A program made the translations under genes and the position numbers. This document shows positions 1-11,006 of a stretch of DNA of 64,000 bases, piece after piece. The notes beneath the pieces were generated by a model, which saw only the letters and a list, made by a program, of their open reading frames with translations, searched no databases and was not told the origin of the DNA. The stretch spans positions 11,748,501 to 11,812,500 of the forward strand of contig CM064417.1 of assembly GCA_032690845.1 (NCBI GenBank), given 5' to 3'. The number at the start of each line of letters is the position of its first letter. Positions within the stretch are counted from its first letter, which is position 1. This DNA is from Eleusine coracana subsp. coracana. Its lineage: Eukaryota > Streptophyta > Magnoliopsida > Poales > Poaceae.

Positions 1-1139
1 GTGTGAAAGTGTGTTGGCCTCATTCATATCACACAAACCGAAAGGCCAACACGCAAATGTACTCCTCACGAGAAACTTTGTTAAGCCGCCTGCTGCTTGC
101 ACGGTTCACCGCATTGATGCTGTATGTGCACGGCTATGCAGCGTCGCCAATGGCCAATGGCCAACTGGTCAGTCCGACGTGTTGCGTGTTCAGCATGCCC
201 CACGCCGCCACGTAGTTTGCCGCCCGGAGCAGCAAAGCCCGGTCCAGTCATGGGGGCATGGCGTGATCATCACAACGTCGTATAATAATCAAATGGGATT
301 AGTTTTTTTTTTTGGACGGCAACAGGGATTAAGCCGATCATATTATTCTCTTCTCCTGGAAGGATCGGAGGAGCTGACCAATGTGAGGAAGCTCGATGAC
401 AATTCGCAATTGCCCTTGCTTGCCATAAGCAAATGCATGGCCAATTGGCCATTTGACTCCACACTGTACAAATCAACCCTGGACGCCGAGTGGCAACACT
501 TGTAACCAGGAACATCTTTTCCTTCTCCGTTTATCCGTTCTAATACATACGCGCGCAAACTTATCTCCGTCATTGCTTTTAACCGCCGCGTTTCCCAAAC
601 TACCCTTCCAAAGTCTAAGGTATGGATTCCACTTGTATCAGCCAGAAGCGTTTTTGAGAATTCACATGCTAAATAACGGAAGAGACCTGGGCCGTTGCGT
701 CCGACGAAATATTTGTTGGTGACTATAGATATTCTGGTCAGGGGCCCCGCCAGCCCGTCCACGTCGGCGTCCGTATGGGGCTAGACGGTTTTCCTCCTAC
801 AGGCAGCTGAAATTAAAGATCATCTCCTAATTCGTTGAGTTAAGGGCTAAGCAAAAGGAAATTGCAATGACCACTAATAATGTGCACATATCTTTGCACG
901 TGGATTAGGATTACTGGATTTTTTTTTTGAGTAACTAGGATTACTGGATTAGGGATGAGCTAGTGGCAAACACAATAATCAACAACGGAAAATTACCTTC
1001 GCAAAATTTAGTGCAAACTGCATAGTAATGTGTGATAGGCTTGGTTGGCATGTGCAAAATAACCGGAGATTACAAGGTACAACAACAATTGGAGAGGACC
1101 AGGATCATTCTAGCCTTTTGGGTTCATCAAGTCCTCTTA
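1..1139. other. 5' intergenic sequence, no gene recognised
   Basis: I see no convincing coding region here; the short ORFs overlap on both strands and match no family I know. The stretch holds a perfect 10-bp inverted repeat (11-20 and 43-52, arms GTGTTGGCCT/AGGCCAACAC), a T-run near 301-313, and the first copy of a diverged duplication described separately. Confidence 0.5.
333..906 (+). repeat. Diverged direct repeat, copy 1
   Basis: Two blocks recur in the same order further right. Block 333-375 (GCCGATCATATTATT...TCTCCTGGA) matches 1721-1760. Block 763-906 (GTCGGCGTCCGTATGGG..., then AAGGAAATTGCAA... and GCAC[A/G]TGGATTA) matches 1768-1889. The roughly 390 bp between the blocks in this copy are missing from the other. 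It looks like an old duplication with an internal deletion, or two members of an unnamed repeat family. The MITE at 1140-1441 lies between the copies. Confidence 0.6.
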
Positions 1140-1441
1140 GGTCATGTTTGGATCCACTTAGATTATAATAAACTGGTTTATATAATCTAGAGAGTCTCCA
1201 AACAAGTCAATTTTTTCTCAGTTTTTTAGATCTTCGCCAAATTATATAAACTCATAATCTACCCCACGTCAGCTAAATCAGATTATAACCCTTTCATTCA
1301 TGAGAGAGTTTAAAAAATTGGATTATAATTTTTATAAGCTCTCCTCCAAACACCTCCATCCAATTTTTTTTATAAACCAATTTATGTAAACTATCTTCAT
1401 AAACCAGTTTATTATAATCTGTAGTGGATCCAAGCAGATCC
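1140..1441. mobile_element. Tourist-like (PIF/Harbinger) MITE
   Basis: A 302-bp AT-rich element flanked by TTA on both sides (1137-1139 and 1442-1444), the target duplication typical of PIF/Harbinger. It starts GGTCATGTTTGGATCCACT and ends with the near-complement AGTGGATCCAAGCAGATCC. The inverted arms continue through AGATTATAATAAACTGGTTTA (20 bases or more identical between arms), so each arm is about 40 bp. There is no coding capacity, so it is non-autonomous. It lies about 1.35 kb upstream of the kinase start codon. Confidence 0.85.
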
Positions 1442-1720
1442 TTATATAATTTTTTTTTCAAACAACTTTGATTTTTATCAATTCCAAATTCTTTTTTATG
1501 TTTTAATTCCATTTTCTATAGAATGACAACATAACTTGTAGCATTTTGCCGGAAGATTTCTTTATACTCCAGCGGTTTTTTATGGATATGATATTGATTA
1601 TTTAATTTTAACATTAAACTCACTAACATTAAATATAAAAAGTTGGACCGAAGTACCAAGCAAGTTGTGTATTTTGTATATTAGTTTAGGAGCAGGGTTA
1701 CGTGGTTGTTGTCTCAGCTT

Positions 1721-1889
1721 GCCGATCATATTATTTTGCTGTTCTCCTGGAGGCTCAGAGCTGGGTGGTCGGCGTCCGTATGGGCCTGGACGTTTTTCTC
1801 CTACTGGCAGAGATGAGCTCATCTCGTAATCCCTTGGGTTCTAAAACAAAGGAAATTGCAAAGGCCACCAACGACGTGCACATGGATTA
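1721..1889 (+). repeat. Diverged direct repeat, copy 2
   Basis: Shorter partner of 333-906. The order of the two shared blocks is kept but the intervening sequence is absent. No coding role is evident. Confidence 0.6.
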
Positions 1890-2628
1890 CAAGATGAGTT
1901 GGTTACGGGAGAAATGAACGCGGGAGATACCTTATTTTAGGATGCATATGTTTTAGTTGAGATTCGATGATCTACTGCGGTGCCACAATGACGTATTTGC
2001 ATTTGAAATATAATGCAATCGATAATAATATGATTTGCTTTGCTAACAAGTTAAAACTAATAAGAGAATACAATGATAGTGCAACACAACAATAATATGT
2101 ATGGAGAGGAGGAAGAGGAGCACGCATACTGGATTTTCTTTTTGTTATCACTTGAAAAACAAGTGTTTCTAATATTTTAAACGAAAATTCGCTAAACTAA
2201 AAATCTTGAGAACAATGTGAGGGAATCAATAGCTGGATTTTGGTACTTTGCATAATTTCTATTCAGATGGTCTAATACAACTTGTTGAAACACTTGTTCT
2301 TCATAAAGAGGTCAAGTTGATTGAAATTTCAAACTCATTTATTGTTTTTGGTGTTTGCTTTGAGCATATGCTGCTCTGCAGGGGTGAAAACGTTGGTGGG
2401 CGTAGCTTTTATCGGCTCCCACGGATTTCTCCAACTATTGTTTAATGCTTCACAAACAGAGTCTTTTGCGTGTGCGTTAACATGTTGCGCCTCCGGTTAC
2501 ATCTCACGGAACCTCAGGGGATGGGGGAGATAAACAAACAGAGAAAGCAAGCACAAGAGACAACCAGCCAAGAGAACGGAACAGAGGAGCAGACGACGAC
2601 GACTGGTGGAGGGAAGAAGAGCAGGAGC
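1890..2628. other. Upstream region of the CIPK gene
   Basis: I recognise no gene. It is AT-rich up to about 2350 and then becomes richer in purines and GC toward the promoter. Cis-elements of the CIPK gene would be expected here, but I cannot name one with confidence. Confidence 0.4.
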
Positions 2629-2636
2629 TATAAGTA
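2629..2636 (+). promoter_or_regulatory. Putative TATA box of the CIPK gene
   Basis: TATAAGTA sits 164 bp before the start codon. It is followed by a pyrimidine-rich stretch (2645-2700, CTCC/TTCC repeats) typical of plant Y-patch and leader sequence, and by a short GA-rich run (2721-2743). The deduced leader contains no upstream ATG. Transcription start is inferred at about 2660. Confidence 0.6.
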
Positions 2637-2792
2637 CCCGCTGCTGTCCTCCTTCCCTCTCTCCACCTCCCCGCCTGCCTCATCCGTTTCCTTCTTCTTA
2701 CCCGAGCCCACAGCCAGTAAGAGAAAGAGAGAGAGAGAAGAGATCATCAGGAGGCTGTTGCTGCGGATCAAAGGAGGAGTTGTGAATTGTGA

Positions 2793-5700
2793 ATGGTGAA
2801 GGGCGAGGCCGAGGCGGATTGCACGCGGGCGTCGCTGCTGGGGAGGTATGAGATCGGGCGCACCCTCGGGGAGGGCAACTTCGGCAAGGTCAAGTACGCA
2901 CGCCACCGCGCCACCGGCGGCCACTTCGCCATCAAGATCCTAGACCGCAACAAGATCCTCTCGCAGCACATCGATGTCCAGGTGAGCAAAAGCAACAACA
3001 CACTCCATTTTGTTTATCGACGGGCATCAATCACCGACGGTTTTCATTTTGGTTGCAGATTAGGAGGGAGATCGGGACGCTCAAGCTGCTCAAGCACCCC
3101 AACGTCGTCCGCCTGCACGAGGTGCGTGTTCCGTTCCTTACTCCAACCTGCCCATCTCCTCCCTCTCATTTCCTACTTTCGCTCGAGATCGGACGCATAT
3201 CTCTCCTCCTCCTTGCTGTTTGACCAATCTTGGTTGGATGCTTCTGATCTTGTGGAATTCCATGGTTTCTTAAACCCGCGTCTGACAACGCGAAGAAAGC
3301 AATAGTATACAATAGCATAAATAAAAAAGCGCAGATAACATAGTTTGGTTGTACAAGCTTGCAAGTAACGGAACGCTTGGCTTTTACTTTGAACGACGAT
3401 AAAGGATAAGCGATTTTGCTAGCTTGTTCCAATCCAATCTTCCTCCCGAATGCTGTTTGCTCTAAAAAGGTAACATGCGATTCGAGTTGGGTGGGATCAG
3501 GGAGTCGTTCGTTTCCGCCGAAACGCCCGCGCAGCACGAGCTGCCTGCCCCTCCCTGTTTTCTCTCTCCCGCGCGTGCGCACGCAAGCCAAGCATCGCCA
3601 CCGCCGGCGTTTACTCCGGCCGCTGGTTTTGTTAGTTCTAGAACCCCAAAGGAAGACTCCTAGGCGCGGTCTATACACCTCGTCAAAGATTCGCGAGGGC
3701 TTTGCCATGCCACACCATACCCTGCTGCTACGACAGCGCCCGCTCCATTTCATCACGGGTTCTTCCGTGAAGGGAAGGATCAGCTCACGGGGTCCTTGAA
3801 ATTTCGCAAGACAAACGAGGCCACTTTCTTTGATCTTTCTTATTTCTTTTTTGTGAAAATTAGAAAACCATGCGTTTTTATTTTTCTCTCGAACATGTTA
3901 GCCTCACCCTCACACTGTTGTATGATCGAAACCCATTATCACATTGAAAGCGTCAGGTACGTCTTACATGTGTGGTGACCCGACGACGGTTTCCGTTCCC
4001 CACAGGAGGCACGAATCGCCGGCCCCACCTGGTGGCACGCATATTCTATGCCTCTTGGGCCTCCCTTCGAGCCATGTGACCGGGCCCCAGATGGGTCCAC
4101 TCCTCGGAGGGCCGTGCTGGAGTCTGGGCCCACCTATTGGGCTGTTCCTATCCGCGTTCCTCTCTAGGTACCCCTCGAGGCACACACCGCGTGGGCTTCA
4201 CCACGCCCTGCGTGCCTCGTGAGGCCACGCATCGTACTCGTGGACCTCGTGGTCTCGGGTCGGGTGGCCGGGTCCCTGCGCCGTGCGGCGGTCTCTCTCC
4301 GAGACGGCGGTCTGAACAGCGGAATTGATGCGCAGGAAGGAGCAAGGTCCCAACACCTCCCCACCTAACGATGCGTTTTTTCTTTCCCTTAGCTTGCATG
4401 GACGAGACCACAATGCCACGATGCGTGCAGCACGCCTAGTACTAGAAAAGGAAGCCTTAACGTTCAGGCTAACTGTTGCGCACTCTGATAGAGTCACATG
4501 AGGAACAACTTGGCTGAAAACAAAGGTGCACGGGACGGAAGGACCATGCATGTTGCGACCGCCCATAATTCATCTGTACGCCGGCCGGTCTGTTGTTGTT
4601 TTCGGGGTCCTTGTCAGGCAAAAAACAGAGAGAAATGATACTCGTTAGTTGAATACATGCAATTCTGCAGAGCGTTTGCTCTATCCATGTCTCATTCAGG
4701 TCATAACTGCTGAAAATATCCAGACACATTTCGTGGCTTCAAAAAACAGAATCAATTTTAGATATATGTGGAGTTGAATGAAATAAATAACGAGAATGGT
4801 TGATACTGATGTTGTGGTTACTATTTTTTTTTTCCCAGGTTGCTGCCAGCAAAACAAAGATTTATATGGTGCTTGAGTTCGTCAATGGAGGGGAGCTCTT
4901 TGACAAGATTGTAAGCCACCAAAACTGCATCATGGATACTGCTTTTGCACGTTAAACTACTGTTACTTGTTTTCTAACACCTTTTCCGTGCTTCTGTTTC
5001 TCTATGAAAGGCTATAAAGAAAAGACTATCTGAACAAGAAGGCAGGAAGCTTTTCCAGCAGCTAATTGATGGTCTCAGCTATTGCCATGATAAAGGCGTG
5101 TATCACAGAGACCTCAAGGTATAAAAAATAATGAATGTTTCCTTATCTCTGAAATGTAGACGCCATTGATTCTCCAGTCTTTTCTCTTGGAGCATGCATA
5201 TCAGCATATGGAACTCAAGTAGGGCTTGATTCTTTTGTGACAGAATCTTTCTTCTTTATTCTACTATTACAGCCAGAGAACGTTCTCATTGATCGAAAAG
5301 GCAACATCAAGATCTCTGACTTTGGCCTCAGTGCTTTACCTCAACATCTCGGGGTATGATGATATGTTCTCGCTCATTTTGTTCTGGATGAAATTATTCC
5401 CCCGTTTTTGGTTCAAAAAAAAAATATTATTCCCCTCTTTTGCGTGATTTACTGACAATATTCACTTCCAATTCAGAATGATGGACTTCTGCACACAACA
5501 TGTGGCAGCCCCAACTACATCGCACCTGAGGTAAAACTAAGAACAGAAAGCAGTATAAAACAAAGAAATTTCATTCATTTATCCGGCAGGTGCTAATTCT
5601 TTGACAAATTCATGCAGGTTTTGCAAAATAGAGGTTACGATGGCTCCTTGTCAGATATCTGGTCCTGTGGAGTAATTCTTTATGTAATGCTTGTCGGATA

Positions 5701-7143
5701 CCTTCCTTTTGATGACAGGAATCTTGTTGTTCTTTATCAGAAGGTTAATGTTTACACAAAGCAGCTTAAAACTTCGTTCTACATGAAAAATCAGACCATC
5801 CTGATGGTATCAACTTTTTTCTTATCTAGATTTTCAAGGGTGACTGTCAGATCCCGAAGGGGCTTTCACCAAGCGTACAGGATCTTCTTAGAAGGATTCT
5901 TGAGCCAAATCCTATGAAGAGGATCAACATCTCTGGGATCAGAGCGCATGAGTGGTTCCAGAAGGACTATGTTCCTGCTGTACCATATGATGACGATGAA
6001 GACATCTTTCCTATTCTCCCCATCAAAGAGGTAAAAGTTAGCAGAGACCGTAGGTACTGGATAGAAAGTAGTAAGGAATTGCTATTTCGTATTCACTAAA
6101 GCTGATTGTTGATTTATTTTCTTGTAGGAAATTGAGGAGCAACCACGTGCAAAGCCTACTCATATCAACGCTTTTCAGTTGATCGGAATGGCTTCTTCCC
6201 TCGATCTTTCTGGTTTCTTCGAGGAAGAGGTCTGTACACTTTCTGTTTTGTGGTTCCTTGTATGTACAATTGTAAATCCACATCTTAACAAGATTTTGTT
6301 TTGTTCAACTCATAAGAGACATTATTGTAATCTCTCTCTCTCGTTTGCACGTCAAACTTATCAACACAATGTATGTAACACATTCAACATGAGGTTGTTC
6401 TGCACATTGGGTGTTGACAGCAAGACGAAAACAATAACTCATCTAACTTTTTCTGGTTGTTTGATTCATTACAGGACGCGGCTCAAAGAAAGATACGCTT
6501 CACATCAACACACTCACCCACGGATTTGTTTGACAAGATTGAGAACATCGTGACGGAGATGGGATTTCAGGTCCAGAGAGGAACAATTAAGGTAGATAAC
6601 CATGTAGTTTGCACTGTAACACTATAATGTCGAAATGCTACAATAGCTGAAATAACCTAAAACTTTTCTTTTCTGCAGCTAAAAATTATGAAAAATTGCA
6701 AGTCTTCCAAGAGCCCCAAGAACCCATCATCATTTTTGGTGTATAGTGAGGTAAAATGCAACAGGACACCCTGTCACAGGATGCAGAAAGGACTCTATTT
6801 ACCAGTTAATACTTACAGTACTTTATTGGATCTTTCAGGTGTTTGAGCTCGGGCCATCTCTGTATGTTGTTGAGCTGAAGAAGGCCCATGGCGACTCTAC
6901 GTTGTATAGACAGGTACTAATACACTCTCTGCGTACCACTATTATTACTTCTTTAGATAAGCTAGGTGCATTTACACGTCCAGTGCTGTATCTAATGTCA
7001 AATTTTGCTTTATTGTTTTACAGTTGTGTGAGAAGCTCTCAGATGAGCTAGGGGTGTGCAAGACAGAGCAGATCGTGAGGACAGGATCGGTCGATGATGA
7101 TTTGTCGAGCTTTGACAGCGAATCATCTCTGTCTGGATTCTGA
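2793..7143 (+). CDS. CIPK: CBL-interacting protein kinase (CIPK/SnRK3), 13 exons, complete
   Basis: A Ser/Thr kinase that is activated by calcineurin-B-like Ca2+ sensors and phosphorylates transporters and other targets. Exons: 2793-2981, 3059-3121, 4839-4910, 5011-5118, 5273-5353, 5477-5530, 5618-5743, 5830-6030, 6128-6229, 6475-6591, 6679-6750, 6839-6913, 7024-7143. All introns are GT-AG and phase 0, giving 459 residues, normal for the family. Seen in the product: glycine loop GEGNFG (26-31), ATP lysine K48, catalytic HRDLK (140-144), DFG (160-162), APE (187-189), an activation loop with T178/T179, and the CBL-binding NAF motif (N312-F314, NAFQLIGMASSLDLSGFF). A phosphatase-interaction region follows from about 361 (MGFQVQRGTIKLKI). 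Intron 2 is 1717 bp. The start lies at the head of a GC-rich first exon with no upstream ATG in the leader. The NAF context resembles the CIPK1/17/21 group from memory, so I give no paralogue number. No defect is visible. Confidence 0.97.
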
Positions 7144-7672
7144 TTAGTGCTGCCCTGCGTCGTTTTGAGTACAGGGGATGAGGAACAGTACAGTTCCTGA
7201 TACAATTCTAGATTAGGATCATGAAAATTTTTGAAAAAGAAAAAAAAATAGGATCGTGCATATAGTGTACAAAGTGAGTGGCGCAAATTAGCCACTCTGT
7301 TGATTATATATAAGAAAATATTTGTTCTTGTCTATCTTTTTCACTGGACTCTCTTGCTGAATCATCACCTTGAAGCACTGTTAATATGAACTGCTGGGCG
7401 ACGCCAAATAGTGACTTGCGTTGTAATCGGTCATCGACCATTTTTCTTAATATAATGATACGTAGCTCTCTTGCGTATTCTAGAAAAAAAAAAGAAGTAC
7501 TGTTAATTCATCTGCAACCGATGCTGACGCACAACACTGGTTTAATCAAAGACAGAGCCATCCTTAACTGACAATAATGTAATGAAGCTCAGCCTCACCA
7601 TTGAAAGACCCCTCAAGAAAACAAATGAATGCCTCTCTGGCATTGGAGGAAAGATATTAATAAATTTATACC
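7144..7672 (+). other. CIPK 3' UTR and start of convergent spacer
   Basis: The 3' UTR follows the TGA stop at 7141-7143 and probably runs into the AT-rich stretch near 7300-7330. I cannot place the poly(A) site. Beyond it I see no gene. Confidence 0.4.
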
Positions 7673-7977
7673 TGCAAATGAAGAAACTTCAGTCTGCACA
7701 ATGAATTCAAATGCCCAACAATTTCAGACTGTCAAAATGGCAAGCAACAGACGAAGTTAGTCACCACTTCCAGCAGATTTTCCATGACTTGAGACATGTT
7801 ATATGGCTCTTTCAGGATTCGAAGTTCAAAGTAGCATACTGAAATAAGTATCAGAATTTCCTGCATCCATTATACTGTTCACAAGCTGCGCACCAAGCTA
7901 TATTGGATGATACATGTCAGAATTTAACCAACAATTCACCAAGAGCCGACCCGGATTACAACTCTGCGGCACTAGAT
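7673..7977. repeat. Tandem duplication, copy 1
   Basis: Starts TGCAAATGAAGAAACTTCAG and ends with ACCAAGCTATATTGGATGATAC... plus ...GGATTACAACTCTGCGGCA. The same blocks recur in order in 8020-8277. The copies differ by many substitutions and indels, so the duplication is old. It lies between the two convergent genes, downstream of the - strand gene. Confidence 0.7.
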
Positions 7978-8019
7978 GAATGCATGCTGCTCTCGCAAGG
8001 AAGACTACTAATAGAATTG

Positions 8020-8277
8020 TGCAAATGAAGAAACTCCAGACTGTAAAATGTATTCCAGCACGTAACAAAATAAATGGCAAGCCAAACAAAAGAAAATGCC
8101 TTCTCATAAGTTTAAGAGTTCCCTTCATCCATTACATTGTTCACTGCTTAAAGATCATACATTATTCATGGCACGCATTAAGCCACCTGCACACCAAGCT
8201 AAATGGGATGATACATGTCAGAGTAACTAAGAATTCACCAAGAACCGATCTGAATTACAACTCCGCGGCATACAATA
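8020..8277. repeat. Tandem duplication, copy 2
   Basis: Partner of 7673-7977: starts TGCAAATGAAGAAACTCCAG and ends with CACCAAGCTAAATGGGATGA... and ATTACAACTCCGCGGCAT. It may form part of the 3' UTR of the gene that ends at 8407. Confidence 0.7.
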
Positions 8278-8406
8278 AGCTACTGTCCATCGGGAATCAT
8301 TAACCAAAGAAAAAGAGTACTAAGAAAATTTGACAAACATATGGCAGAACACCTTACAACAACACGCGTCTTGATGTGACGACGTCAAGCTCGATCCTGG
8401 GGACCA

Positions 8407-9729
8407 TTACATCATCTCCTCATCATCCTTGAACAGCTGCAGCTCCCGGCGCTTGGTTCTTGAGCTGGAGCCGGCCGTGACGGGAAACAGCTGCAGCGTC
8501 GGCGGTGTCGGGCGGCTGGAGCTGGCCTCAGCGGCAGCCGCCGTTCCCTCTTCCACAGCGGCGAACAACGGTAGCGTCTGTGGCGGCGGCGGCGGTGGCC
8601 GTGATGGGGAGCTTTCCCTGGCGGCCGCAGTGGCCGCCATTGCCAGCTGCGTGACGTCACCCCTGCTGCCGATGGTCAGCTCGGGCAGAGGCGGCAGCGG
8701 CACCGGCACCCAGCGACCCCGGTGACGCTCAAACGCCGGCAGCGCCTGGACGACGATCCTCTGATCGTCCCGTTCGCCCCGCTGCCTGCGGCGGTTCCCG
8801 GAGGGCAGCACGCTTCCTTCACCCCGCTCAAGGCGGCGATTCTGGGCGGGCGGCGGCCGGGCCACTGGCTCCGGCACGTTCACCACGCCCTCCATCCCGC
8901 TTCCTTCGCCCCGCTCAAAGTGGCGATTCCCGGTGGGCGGCGGCGCCACCGCCACCGGTGGCTCTGGCGCGTTCACCACGCCCGCCATCCCGCTCCCTTC
9001 GCCCCGCTCAAAGCGGCGATTCATGGAGGGCGGCGGCGAGTTCGCGTTCGCGCCTCTCGTCGACCTGCTGCCTCTGCCCCGCCCACGGCCGCGATTCCCG
9101 GCGCGCGGCGGCGGCGGCGCCACCGGTTCGACGTTGACGTTCCAGGACGACACTTCCGTGTCCTCACCATTGGCCACGCCGACCGCGCGTTGTGCCCTCC
9201 TCCGAGCCGCGGCGGCGATCTGTGCCAGCCACAGGGCCTCGGCGCGCGCCTGGTCAGCTCTCCGCCGCAGCAGCGCGGACGCGATCTTCGTGCCCAGGAC
9301 GAGCACTCGCGCGCCGCGCTGGCCGAGCGGCGTCCCGCAGCGGGACGCGTAGGTGAAGAGCCTCCCCTCCGTGGCCGCGGCGCAGGCGGGACAGACGAAG
9401 GCGGCGCCGTCGTTGGACGGTGCCAGGCAGGCGAGGTGGGCGACGGCGTCGCGGCAGATGCGGCAGGTGATGGTCGGGGCGGCCGGGGCGACGAACGCGT
9501 CGTCCTCGTGCGAGAATCTGAGCGATGCGCTGGGGATGAGCGATAGGCATGAGCAGCAGTAGCAGGAGCGGTTAGTCAGGAGGACGCAGGAGTTGCAGAG
9601 ACGGCTGAGCACGCCGCGATGATACACATAGTGGAGCGACCAGTCTATTGGGGTGACGCATCCGTCGCCTTCACAGCCGTGGGGCTGTTCAGACGATGAT
9701 GCCCGGGACCTGTTGGATGGCGGATCCAT
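8407..9729 (-). CDS. Uncharacterised single-exon protein with PHD-like zinc finger and repetitive tail
   Basis: An intact 440-codon ORF with high GC content and a TATA box at the expected distance, so probably a real gene. The N-terminus is Cys-rich: C19, C24, C45-x2-C48, C56, C58, C59, C61, then C89-x2-C92-x5-H98-x2-C101-x11-C113-x2-C116. The last set fits the second half of a PHD/RING-type zinc finger. Residues about 150-190 are Ala/Arg-rich and probably helical. From about 205 it is low complexity: an RGRGRGRG stretch, then three related repeats containing R[RH][FL]ERGEGS, separated by Pro/Ala linkers. The C-terminus is Pro/Ser-rich and ends in an acidic KDDEEMM. There is no signal peptide or membrane segment. 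I do not recognise a named family. A protein- or RNA-binding nuclear role would be inference only. A degraded copy of its C-terminal half lies at 10268-11006. Confidence 0.8.
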   Translation of the reverse strand: MDPPSNRSRASSSEQPHGCEGDGCVTPIDWSLHYVYHRGVLSRLCNSCVLLTNRSCYCCSCLSLIPSASLRFSHEDDAFVAPAAPTITCRICRDAVAHLACLAPSNDGAAFVCPACAAATEGRLFTYASRCGTPLGQRGARVLVLGTKIASALLRRRADQARAEALWLAQIAAAARRRAQRAVGVANGEDTEVSSWNVNVEPVAPPPPRAGNRGRGRGRGSRSTRGANANSPPPSMNRRFERGEGSGMAGVVNAPEPPVAVAPPPTGNRHFERGEGSGMEGVVNVPEPVARPPPAQNRRLERGEGSVLPSGNRRRQRGERDDQRIVVQALPAFERHRGRWVPVPLPPLPELTIGSRGDVTQLAMAATAAARESSPSRPPPPPPQTLPLFAAVEEGTAAAAEASSSRPTPPTLQLFPVTAGSSSRTKRRELQLFKDDEEMM

Positions 9730-9907
9730 CGGTGTCGGAAAGAAGAGGGGAGAATGCTATGGGATTAGGGTTTTCTGAAGAGGAACACGGTTAGGTTAGC
9801 CAGTTCACACCTCGAGATCTAGGTGAAGTAACAAGATTGAGAAGGACAATGCCGTTAGCAAATGTAGGAGGAAGTGAATGGTGTCTAGATTTGAGACACT
9901 GACTAGG

Positions 9908-9915
9908 TATTTATA
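9908..9915 (-). promoter_or_regulatory. TATA box of the PHD-like gene
   Basis: On the - strand this reads TATAAATA, 179 bp before the ATG at 9729. It is preceded (9925-9955) by a GC-rich GGCGGC tract. It is the best core promoter match near this gene. Confidence 0.65.
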
Positions 9916-10267
9916 CTCAAGCCTTGGGGCGGCGGCGGCGTGGCGGCCGCCGCCGAATTCTTTTCTATGGGAGAAGATAGCGGTTTTAGGGTTAGGCCAG
10001 GGTTTGAGGGCAGAATGGTCATAGGGTAACCCTAAATAGGATAAATATACTAATTAAAATTAATTTAACAAGCTATATATCTAATATTAACTACTTGTTC
10101 CTTCACCTTTTAATAGCTCTATGATATTTTATTTAATTATTTGCAATCAATATCTTTTTTACTCATCGTAAAATGATATATAATAAATGTACATTTATTA
10201 TGCCAATTATTAAAATTTTAAAACTTCTAAAATTGATTCTACTTTTAGTGTGCTAAAACATCTCTTC
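9916..10267. other. AT-rich spacer between gene and its decayed copy
   Basis: A GC-rich promoter-proximal part (to about 9960) gives way to very AT-rich sequence (10030-10260). I recognise no gene or element. Confidence 0.5.
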
Positions 10268-11006
10268 TGCAGCGCCTGACGTTTGGTTGTTGAGCTAGAG
10301 CCGGCCGTGACGAGGAACAACTACATCGTCGAAGGTGCCGAGCTACTGGAGCGGGCCTCAATGGCAGTTGTCATTGCTGCTTCCGCAGCAGTGAATATCG
10401 ACAACGTCTGCTATAGCGATGATGGGGAGCTTTCCCTGGCGGCCATAGTGGCCGCCATTGCCAGCTGCGTGACCCCCCCCCCCCCTTCCAATGATGGTTA
10501 GCTCGGATAGAGGCAACAACGGCAGTGGCACCCAACGACTTAGGTGACGCTCAAACACCGACAACACATGGAGAATGATCCTCGTATCGCTCCATGCGCC
10601 TTGCTGGCCATGGCGGTTCCTGGAGGGTGGCACACTTCCTTCACCCAGCTCATGGTGGTGATTCTCGACAAGGGGCTGCGGTGCCACCGACTCCGGCGCG
10701 TACACTACGCCTGCCATCCCGCTTCCTTCGCCTCAGTCAAAGCGAAGATTTCCAGTGGGCGGTGACGCCACCGCCACCACCACCGATGGGTCCGGCACAT
10801 TCACCATGCCCGCCATCCCACTCCCTGCGCCCCACTCTGGCACATCTCTCGTTGACCCGATGCATCTACCCCGCCCACGGCCGTAATATCTGATGTGCGG
10901 CGGCGGTGCACGACACCTTAATATCCTCACCATTGGCCATGCCGGCAGCGCGCTGTGCCCTCGTCTGAACCACGGTGGCATTTTGTGCCAGCTGCACGGC
11001 CGCACG
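10268..11006 (-). pseudogene. Decayed 3'-half copy of the PHD-like gene
   Basis: Over its whole length this matches the part of the 8407-9729 gene that encodes about residue 165 onward. Recognisable pieces include RAQRA.G.ANGEDxxVS, AGVV.APE, GEGSVPPSxNRxxQ, and the run FERH...RWVPLPLLPLSELTI (compare FERHRGRWVPVPLPPLPELTI in the gene). Reading frames are broken by several stops and frameshifts. Many changes are GC to AT, and a C14 run is present at 10472-10485. The zinc-finger half is absent: at about 11006 the homology stops and copia integrase sequence begins. Confidence 0.85.

Noticed and set aside
2470..2799. ORF overlapping the CIPK start in another frame
   Set aside because: It begins upstream of the inferred transcription start and runs through GA- and CT-rich leader sequence.
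3166..3756. 196-codon - strand ORF inside CIPK intron 2
   Set aside because: Lies across an exon-intron boundary, opposite strand, with no recognisable domain.
8722..9546. Long + strand ORF opposite the PHD-like gene
   Set aside because: It is antisense to a supported gene with a TATA box and a Cys-rich domain; the open frame follows from high GC content.
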